In this document: piece after piece, positions 56,515 to 64,000 of the stretch
Layout: each line of letters starts with the position of its first letter
Numbering within the stretch: the stretch's first letter is position 1
Assembly (NCBI GenBank): GCA_028015205.1
Contig: CM051517.1
Coordinates: 12,510,501 to 12,574,500 of the forward strand
Direction of reading: 5' to 3'
Origin: Mytilisepta virgata
Taxonomy: Eukaryota; Mollusca; Bivalvia; Mytilida; Mytilidae
DNA: 64,000 bases
Made by a program: the position numbers and the translations under genes
The notes under the pieces: model-generated
Seen by the model: only the letters and a program-made list of their open reading frames with translations
The model's database searches: none
What the model was told of the DNA's origin: nothing

Positions 56515-56770
56515 TGACACCGGACTGATGGGGATCCAAGATCGCCGCCAGAGCCGATCATACATTTGTAGTTTAACATAGGACACTATGGGAAATTTAA
56601 TATTTTCTTATCTTAAACCCCTTGGCCAATTGGAACAAAACTTAGCGTCAATGGTCCTTTGGTGGTCCCCTTTCAGAATTGTATCCCATGATCCCGCCCA
56701 CTATCTAAAATGGCCGCCAGAGCCGAACATTTTTAAACATAGTACCCCATGGGAAATATACAAGTATACC
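56515..56770 (-). repeat. Bivalve-type dispersed repeat fragment E
   Basis: CTTGGCCAATTGGAACAAAA, AATGGTCCTTTGGTGG and AAAATGGCCGCCAGAGCCGA match the units at 61.4-62.1 kb. Confidence 0.7.
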
Positions 56771-57034
56771 AGAGAGTCCATGTAGACAGTATAAACTTGC
56801 AATTTTCTAGTTATATTTTTAATACAGAAAAACACAAATATGAATGAAATAAAAAAAAAATCAAAATAATGGATTTCGGAAAAAGGGGAATGCAAAATAA
56901 GTCCTGTCCCCAGATACCTTTGGTAATAGTAACAAATTTACCGGTCGATTACAGTTAACCTTCGCCATCTTGAACGCATTTTAATATGGATTTAGGATAA
57001 CTCGAATAGACTTTAAGAACCTGCACCAGTAAAA

Positions 57035-57325
57035 AGCAAGATAATAAAATGTATCACAAAATACCGAAATAAATTTGATGCACTGTGTGGCCATTTCGTT
57101 GACTGACAACTCATCAGCAGTGCTCGAGATCAAAATGTTGGAAATCCGGTTAAAGATATGATGAATTAATAAGCACAACCATCAAAAACCAAAACAGTTA
57201 AAACAAACATGAATCCAAACTCAGCTAAGGGCTACCTCTGCATCAAAAGGAAGTGCCTTAGAAATTTCTGTTAAATTTTGAACCGAAAATCTAACAGCAT
57301 TTATGTAATTAATCATGCCAGGACA
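57035..57325 (+). repeat. Dispersed repeat, copy 3
   Basis: Near-full partner of 8505-8815: GGCCATTTCGTTGACTGACA, AAATGTTGGAAATCCGG, AATTAATAAGCACAACCATC, CTCAGCTAAGGGCTACCTC. Confidence 0.75.
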
Positions 57326-57470
57326 AAAATTCTGGCTCGGGGGCTTACAGTCCACCAGCAGTGACATAGATCCAGTAATCATGCCAGGACAAAAATTATG
57401 GCTACTGGGCTGATGGGGATTTACTGTCCACCAAGAGTGACATAGCCCCAGATAACGTACTCCTAAAAAT
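57326..57470 (+). repeat. Short tandem duplication
   Basis: ATCATGCCAGGACAAAAATT recurs at about 57314 and 57380, each followed by a TGTCCACCA(G/A)(C/G)AGTGACATAG-like block. Confidence 0.6.
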
Positions 57471-60400
57471 TTAAGTTAAAAATTGATTTGCTGGTTCCTA
57501 TGTGTTCGAGAGACGCGTATACCTTATAATGGTATCAAACATGTGCACTTGTATTGTAGACATAACAAATCGTTTATGAAAAGCTTTTTAAATTAACGGA
57601 TCTATGACTTTTCTCTTTGAATATAATGTCTGGTGTCTAATATTTGATACAGTGTTAACATAAATTATCTTGAAAAGTTTCATGGTCCAGATAAAAATCT
57701 AGGCATACATACCAAAACCTCTTTTAATGCTTCCATGATGTAAAGTAAACACACTTAGTTCAGTGCCACAAGCACTGATAGTCAGGTGCCACAAGCACTA
57801 ATAGTCCGTTGCCAGGAAAATCGTAGAAAAATTAAATTATACCGCAAAATAGTAAAGATAAGATTATTTCAAGGTGAGGTAAAGTTTCTTTGTTTGAAAA
57901 TTCGTCTATAAAAAGACAAAATATGCTGAGAATCTTCAAATATTTACTTAAATAATAGGTTTCAAGCAACAGGGCCTGTATTTTCATGCAATATGTTTGA
58001 ATTGTTAAGATGATTAGAAAATGAATTGACGTGATCAAGCAAATGTTAAACTAATTTACAAACTAAAAACACTTTTGAATTCCGTGACATTAACCATTTA
58101 TGGACAAGTAAAGAATAATAACCCTTATTAAGAAGAATTGTGATACACCTACTCTCTCGTTTGTATAAGAAAAAAACGAAAAGTCCGTTGCTGAGCACGT
58201 TTCGTCAGGAAACGCAGAAAAAAACCCCGAAAAGACCGCTACTATTCCGCATCGTGACAGCCGAAGAATTTTAATATTGGTCTGAAAACATTAAGCTAAA
58301 TGTAACACCCAAAGAATGATTTAGAGCGGGACTCCCTATGGCTCTGCATATCAATCATAATGGGTAGCACAATAGAACTAAGTTTTCAACTGGACAAAAT
58401 ATGGCTAGTTTGAAAGAAAATTAATATTTTCAATAGTTTACTAAGCTGGCCCAGCGGGTGCATGTCGCCCTTCACTGATATGATGTAAAAGAATACAGTT
58501 CGCTTCAGTCTGCAAAGTGTATACTATTAAAATATCACGGATTTTATTCGAAAATGAGGAAATAATAAAAAAAACCCGTAATTATAAGGTTGCTACGTAT
58601 AGTATACAGTAGTGCAATCTTACAGAATCATATGAGGTGTAATTGAACTCGCCACCCGTTCCCCATAGATATTCTAGATCAGAAATCTTGCACAGCTACC
58701 GGGCACAGCTAGATATATATATGAGTCGAAGAAAATCTGGCATAATGCAGCCGGAGACATTTCAACATATTCAACATAAATCTAACTCTATGCCAGTTGT
58801 TATCCCGGAAAAGGGGGGGGGGGTACTTGGTTATATAACTCGTATATGTGTGCAGATTTCAGTTTGCAAACCGGAGCCTGTTCATGGCTGTAAAGTGTAG
58901 AAATTATACTCTGTCACTGATACTATGAACTCAAATGTGATATGACATGCGTCTACACGACTAAAAGTCAATATGCTATGGGAACATATGACAAAGTTTG
59001 GGACCATTCCTTGGGTACGGGTCTGAGTGGGAAGTGTTTATAAACTACCACAACAAACTCTTGTTAGCTGCAAACATCATAACAACAATACACAAGTGTA
59101 TGTGTGCTGGTCGACGAAATTGAAATTGTTCTACTCGTTTAGATTCTTAACGACGATGCAAACTAGGTTTCGACGACGATAAAGTAATCCTGTTCATGAC
59201 GCACTATATTTGATACTTTCAAGATTATAATCCGTCTATAAATGTATAGAGTAAGCTTGTTCATGGCGTGGATCTAAATCATGACCATGATCATGACCTG
59301 TAGGGAACAAGAAAAATTGGACCCTTAACTCATTTGTAACTACGGCACAATTGAGTACCCGACCCCCCCCCCCCCCCCCCTGGTTTTTTTCAATCATAGA
59401 TCGGGGACATACAGTAGTTATACCAAAATAAGTATATTGTTTTAAATGGGCATAAGGGTATTACTTGTAAATATATGTGTGTTAGCGGAGGATTCTTGTC
59501 GTACCAACAAAGCTATAGTTTTTTTTTTTAAATACGAATATTTTAATCATTGGAACGATGATTTATAAAAAAAATTGTATATATTTCGCAGTTAACCAAG
59601 TAGGGCTGTACACGATTGTTTGATACATTCGACTGTTATTCCAGTTGCGAGGTTAAGCCCACATGCATTTTCTTTATCAGATCAATATATGCACGCCCCG
59701 CCCCCGTTTCCAAATGAATGAATAGATAATTAAATAAATAATGAAATAAATAGATAATAAATGATTTAAAAGATCCATTAAAATTTATCATTCGATATTT
59801 GAAAGAGCCCTTTCGAAGGGTAATTATAATTATCCACCTCCCCCTTTTTTTATTTTTAGACAACATTGACAATTGAAGGGGCATAACTGCAGTTAATTTA
59901 TGCATATCAACCTACAGGAAGCTCTTCCAGTAAACAGTAAGTAACTGGGAACGCAACAGCATGATTGGCATGTTACAGATATTTTTGTTCCTGTAAGTTA
60001 CACTTATTGTTCAGATCATAATAATTATAACATCAAATGTGCTTCAAAACAATAAATCTTTAAAAAATTCAGTGTCAAGGGGAAATAATTCAGACTTTAC
60101 AAATATTATCGGGCACAACTATTTTTATAACAAAGAAGGTAATTATTACCTATAATTTTAGATATTTTATTTAAATTTTTATATTACCAAAATAATATCA
60201 TACAATAAATACTCTAAAAAGTATCAAGAACATGCCTCATTCGTCGTCCCTCGGTAAGTACTTGTAGATTAGTAACACAACTAACATTGAATTCCGGCCT
60301 AAAGTAAACTGTTAATAATACTGATGGGTATGGTATATCTTTTGGAGTAGACTTTGTTGTTTGTGCGCTTGAGTACAGTCTTAACCAGGATATAGTTTTG

Positions 60401-60727
60401 TGTACACATTTGTGGAAGTCTGCATTTCTACAGAACCAGTTGTCAAAATAGGAGCAAGTCTCCAACTGTGATTAATGTTCTCTCTGATCTTATAAAATCA
60501 ACAGATGGTTGTGGGAAAGTTGAAGTACATGTAATTAATGATGATTAGAATTAATTACCATTAACTGACCTATTATAATATCAAAACATTACACTTATGT
60601 GTTTTACATGTATGTTTTTTTTCTAATCTTGATTGTTTGTATTTTCAAATATCCTCATATGGGCCCTTTTATTGGAAATAAAATCATCTTCTTCTTCGAT
60701 CTTCTTCTTCTATAAATGTTGATTATT
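57471..60727. other. Intergenic stretch, no gene supported
   Basis: AT-rich. Contains a poly-G run at 58816-58824, a poly-C run of about 18 at 59363-59380, a TAAATAAATAATG-type simple stretch at 59725-59765, and a TCTTCTTCTTCG-type run near 60688-60710. Frames of 60-90 codons show no motif. Confidence 0.45.
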
Positions 60728-62262
60728 TAGCTCACCTGACCCAGAGGGTCAAATGAGGTTTTCTCATCACTTGGCGTTCGTCGTCCGTTAACTTTTACAA
60801 AAGTCTTCTCTGAAACTACTAGGCCAAATGGAACCAAACTTGGCCACAAGCATCATTATGGTATGTAGTTTAAAAAATTGTGTCCGATGACCCCGCCTGC
60901 CAACCAACATGGCCGACATAGCTGACTTGGGGTAAAAATGTTCATCAGGTGAAAATCTACCTGCCATGAAATTTTCAGACGAATCGGTCAACCCTTAATT
61001 GGGTTATTGCCCCTGAATTGTTAATTTTAAGGAAATTTTGCAGTTTTAGGTTATTATCTTGAATATTATTATAGATAAAGACAAACTGTAAACAGCAAAA
61101 ACGTTAAACAAAGTAAGATCTACAAATAAGTCAACATGACCAAAATCCTTGATTGGCCCCTTATAGGAGTTTTTGCCCTCTAAAGACGATGTCCGGCGTA
61201 AATTTTCCGTTAAAAAATCTTCTACTCTGAAACCTCTGTGCCAATTTGGACTAAACTTTGGTGGAATGGTCCTTGGGTGGCCCCCTTCCAAAATTATATC
61301 TGGCATCCTCGACTTCCAACCAACATGGCGGCTGTTAAAAAAAATAGAAAAAAGGGGGATGAATTAAAAAAATCTTCTGTGAAACTACAAAATTGGAACC
61401 AAACTTGGCTGTAATGGTCCTTAGGAGGTTCTTTTTCAGAATTATGTCCGATGACCCGTACTATTAACCAAGATGGCCGCCACAGCCGAACTTAGTTTAA
61501 AATAGGGCGCTATGGGAAAATTGATTGAAAAATCTTCTTGTCTGAAACCACTTGATAAATTGGAACCAGACCTGGGAGCAATGGTCCTTTGATGGTCCTC
61601 TTTCAGAATTATGTCCATTGACCCGGACTGTCAACCAAGATGGCCGCCACAACCGATCTTAGTTAACATAGGACCCTATGGAAAATCTTGTCTGAAACCA
61701 CTTGACCAATTGGAACCAGCAATGGTCTTTAGGGGGTCCTCTTTCAGAAATGTGTCCAATTTTGTGGACTTTGGACCAAGATGGCCGCCACAGTCGAACA
61801 TAGTTTAACATAGGGCCCAATGGAAAAATTCATTTACAAATTTGCTTGTATGAAACCACTTGACCAATTGGAACCAGACTTGGCAGTAATTGTCCTTAGG
61901 AGGTCCTCTTTAAGAAATTTGTCCGATCATCCGGATTGTTAACCAGGATGGCTGCCACGGCCAAACCTCGTTAAATAAGGACCCGATAGGAAAATTCATT
62001 TAAAAATCTTCTTGTCTGAAACTACTTAGCCAGTTGGAACACTTAGGAGAAATGGTCCTTAGATGGTTCTCTTTTAGAAATTTGTCCGTTGACGTGGACT
62101 GTCAACCAAGATGACTGCCACAAGCTGAACTTAGTTTAATATAGAACCCTATAGAAAAACCAGCCAAGTTGACTGCAACACTTAAATTTTTAGGTCTACC
62201 CAAGGTGAAAAGTTAAATCCAGGTAAGCGATACAGGCTCTTGGGGGCCTCTAGTCTATAGAT
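60728..62262 (-). repeat. Bivalve-type dispersed repeat, copy F (full-length-like)
   Basis: Begins TTAGCTCACCTGACCCAGAG and ends CAGGCTCTTGGGGGCCTCTA, the complements of the termini seen at copies D and A. Between them are about seven diverged units of 110-150 bp with GACCAATTGGAACCAGACTT and CAAGATGGCCGCCACA. It reads on the minus strand relative to copy A and lies just upstream of the zinc-finger coding exon. Confidence 0.8.
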
Positions 62263-62398
62263 TGTCTGGTAGGTTGATATGCATCTCCAAGGACTGGATT
62301 TTTCTCTCGAGTACAGAAGGTTGATTCTATGCTTATTTGGTGTTCACAAAATTCTAAATATTATAAAAGCTGATAATAAGGTATTTTTTCATGGTTTC

Positions 62399-62400
62399 AG
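62399..62400 (+). other. Splice acceptor before the zinc-finger coding exon
   Basis: A pyrimidine-rich TATTTTTTCATGGTTTCAG ends here. It argues that the exon begins at 62401 and that the ATG at 62391 lies in the intron. Confidence 0.6.
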
Positions 62401-62453
62401 ATAAAAGATATTGCCAAAGTACTGAAGCGAGGTTCCAGTTTTCAACTTTGACA

Positions 62454-63398
62454 ATGGGTGAGGTAGAAGGTTTGGCCTATGTCTCTTGTAGCGAGTTAAA
62501 AGAAGAATTAACAGAAGAGGAGAATGATGCAAATAAGATGTACCTTGCCACTGAGCATACACCCAACCAGTCAGTAGAACATTGTTCGGTTTCAAAAAAG
62601 CAAATAAATGAAGGCTTAACTAGAAACCATGAAAATCATCATTTGAATAAGGATATAAATGAGAAAATTGACAATTATGATGGTGATGAATTGAAAATTG
62701 CCATCTACCAATTTCTAAATGGGGCTGAAATTGATGCATTAAAATCGGATGAAAATAACAAAATCAGCGAATCAAATGAGTTTATAAAATTGACAACCGA
62801 CAAGGAAACACCATATTCGTGTGGTGTGTGTGGAAGGGAGTTCACTGCTGTTGGTGGTTTAGTAATCCATCTGCGTGTCCACACTGGAGATCAACCATTT
62901 TCATGTACCGAATGTTCCAAAGCTTTCTCAAATCGTGCAAATCTACGCAAGCACATGCGCATTCACAATAACATACGACCTTATGAATGTGACATATGTG
63001 GTGCCAAGTTTACATTAAACCAAAACATGCAAAGCCATCGCCTCACACATTCCGGAGAAAAAAGACATAGCTGTACGATTTGTGGAAAATCCTTCAGTCG
63101 AGCACATCATGTCAAACGGCACATGGATACACATGCGTTATCACCGGAGAAAAATCATGAATGTTCTATATGTGGTAAAGGATTCAATAGAAAGGAAAAC
63201 CTACATGCACACGTTAAAACACATGACAAACCTGTCCTTGGTTGTGTATTCTGTGGACAATATTTCAAGGGTGACGGAAGACTAAAATGTCACGTAAGAA
63301 AGAAACATCCGGATGAACATGAGAGTTTTGAAATTTCTAACAACTATCATATTAAGTCTGAATCAGATAAACCGGACTTTAAAACAAATAATATTTGA
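62454..63398 (+). CDS. Six-finger C2H2 zinc-finger protein
   Basis: 314 residues from MGEVEGLAYVSCSELKEELT. I preferred this start to the ATG at 62391 because a clear acceptor ends at 62400 and this is the next in-frame ATG; coding from an upstream exon is also possible. Residues 1-120 are acidic and polar with no recognised domain. Residues 123-285 hold six C2H2 fingers, starting CGVCGREF, CTECSKAF, CDICGAKF, CTICGKSF, CSICGKGF and CVFCGQYF. The linkers are TGEKP-like after fingers 1 and 3 (HTGDQPF, HSGEKRH) and degenerate elsewhere (HNNIRPY, HALSPEKNH, HDKPVLG). The last finger has H-x4-H spacing. It is likely a nuclear, sequence-specific DNA-binding regulator. All metal ligands are present, so it appears intact. 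No ortholog can be named. Confidence 0.88.
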   Translation: MGEVEGLAYVSCSELKEELTEEENDANKMYLATEHTPNQSVEHCSVSKKQINEGLTRNHENHHLNKDINEKIDNYDGDELKIAIYQFLNGAEIDALKSDENNKISESNEFIKLTTDKETPYSCGVCGREFTAVGGLVIHLRVHTGDQPFSCTECSKAFSNRANLRKHMRIHNNIRPYECDICGAKFTLNQNMQSHRLTHSGEKRHSCTICGKSFSRAHHVKRHMDTHALSPEKNHECSICGKGFNRKENLHAHVKTHDKPVLGCVFCGQYFKGDGRLKCHVRKKHPDEHESFEISNNYHIKSESDKPDFKTNNI

Positions 63399-63615
63399 AT
63401 TTATTACCTTGACCTAGTGTAAATAGACAAAAGACGATAATCTGAATAATATTTATCATTGTTTACTACTAAAATGCATACTTGCTTTCTAATAATCTCA
63501 TTTCATTATAAACTGGATTTCAGAGCGTTCAGTGACAAGAGCCTTTACTGCAAGAAAGGATATAGTTTTTCCAGACTATTCTTTTTGACACTGGCTAAAC
63601 ATGGTTTTCAAATAT

Positions 63616-63621
63616 AATAAA
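63616..63621 (+). terminator. Polyadenylation signal AATAAA
   Basis: First of three AATAAA hexamers after the zinc-finger stop codon. The others are at 63717 and 63895. Which one is used cannot be told. Confidence 0.4.
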
Positions 63622-63921
63622 AACATTCTTGTCGACGTTAATAACTGATTGATGACTATAAACGTTCAAAGTTATTGTTAAAAAGTAATATGTTCTTTTT
63701 AAGTCCAAATTATAATAATAAAATATATGGTTGTTCAGTAATTTTCCTCAAAATTTAAATCGAACAGTATTCCAGCCGGGAAATCCGCCAAGGTTAGAAC
63801 TCAGTTTTTAAATTTAAATGTTCCTAATTTAATTTCTGTTACATTAGTCTTCTACAAGATTTCATAAATATATGGTTTCTAGGTACGTCTGAGAAATAAA
63901 CAAAGGATTAAATTCAATTTT

Positions 63922-64000
63922 TAGCTCACCTGGCCCAAGGGGCCATGTTAGCTATTTTCATCACTTTGCACCCGTCGTCCATTCGTCGTTAGACAATTCA
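63922..64000 (-). repeat. Bivalve-type dispersed repeat, copy G (cut by window end)
   Basis: TTAGCTCACCTGGCCCAAGG and CGTCGTCCATTCGTCGTTAG match the start of copy F. Confidence 0.75.

Noticed and set aside
1..64000. tRNA or rRNA genes
   Set aside because: I scanned by eye for TTCGA-type arms with matching acceptor stems and saw none that fold convincingly. A covariance scan would be decisive.

Overview
This is eukaryotic, AT-rich, intron-rich and very repeat-dense DNA. Spliceosomal introns (GT...AG), polyadenylation signals, a secreted C1q-type gene remnant, Tc1 and non-LTR elements, and repeat families that I associate with bivalve molluscs (ends reading AGGCCCCCAAGAGCCTGTATC or GGTCAGGTGAGCTAAAAA) point to a lophotrochozoan, most likely a mytilid-like bivalve. 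The species assignment is inference.

Layout. 1-1.3 kb holds dispersed repeats. 2.05-18.55 kb, minus strand, carries a long coiled-coil gene that I assembled exon by exon: 14 coding exons, every intron phase 1, start codon at 18549, 3' end not found. Its introns hold a broken Tc1 transposase gene (9.86-10.95 kb), a CTTAAG-rich inverted-repeat element, hairpin elements and repeats with hammerhead-ribozyme-like cores. 18.65-20.2 kb is a decayed LINE endonuclease region. 21.2-25.25 kb is a four-level nest: a PIF/Harbinger-like element with a TTA duplication, a dispersed bivalve repeat, a 1.83-kb inverted-repeat element, and an 0.8-kb palindrome of five direct plus five inverted 92-bp units. 26-38.2 kb is almost entirely transposon and repeat material, including a MULE-like MITE with a 9-bp target duplication, two elements with 5-bp duplications, a second Harbinger-like element, and fossil protein fragments.

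39.69-40.77 kb is a C1q-domain gene broken by frameshifts. 41.7-52.7 kb has non-autonomous elements, minisatellites and a second decayed LINE with a minisatellite in its middle. 52.89-55.59 kb, plus strand, is the best gene in the window: a TATA/Initiator promoter, a first coding exon that is only the ATG, a 751-bp intron, and one long exon giving 648 residues of a protein I cannot name, with a TIM-barrel-like C-terminal half. 60.7-62.3 kb is another repeat block. 62.45-63.40 kb encodes a six-finger C2H2 zinc-finger protein.

The three intact-looking genes show no functional link to one another. All coordinates, splice sites and target duplications were read by eye. No alignment or database search was run.
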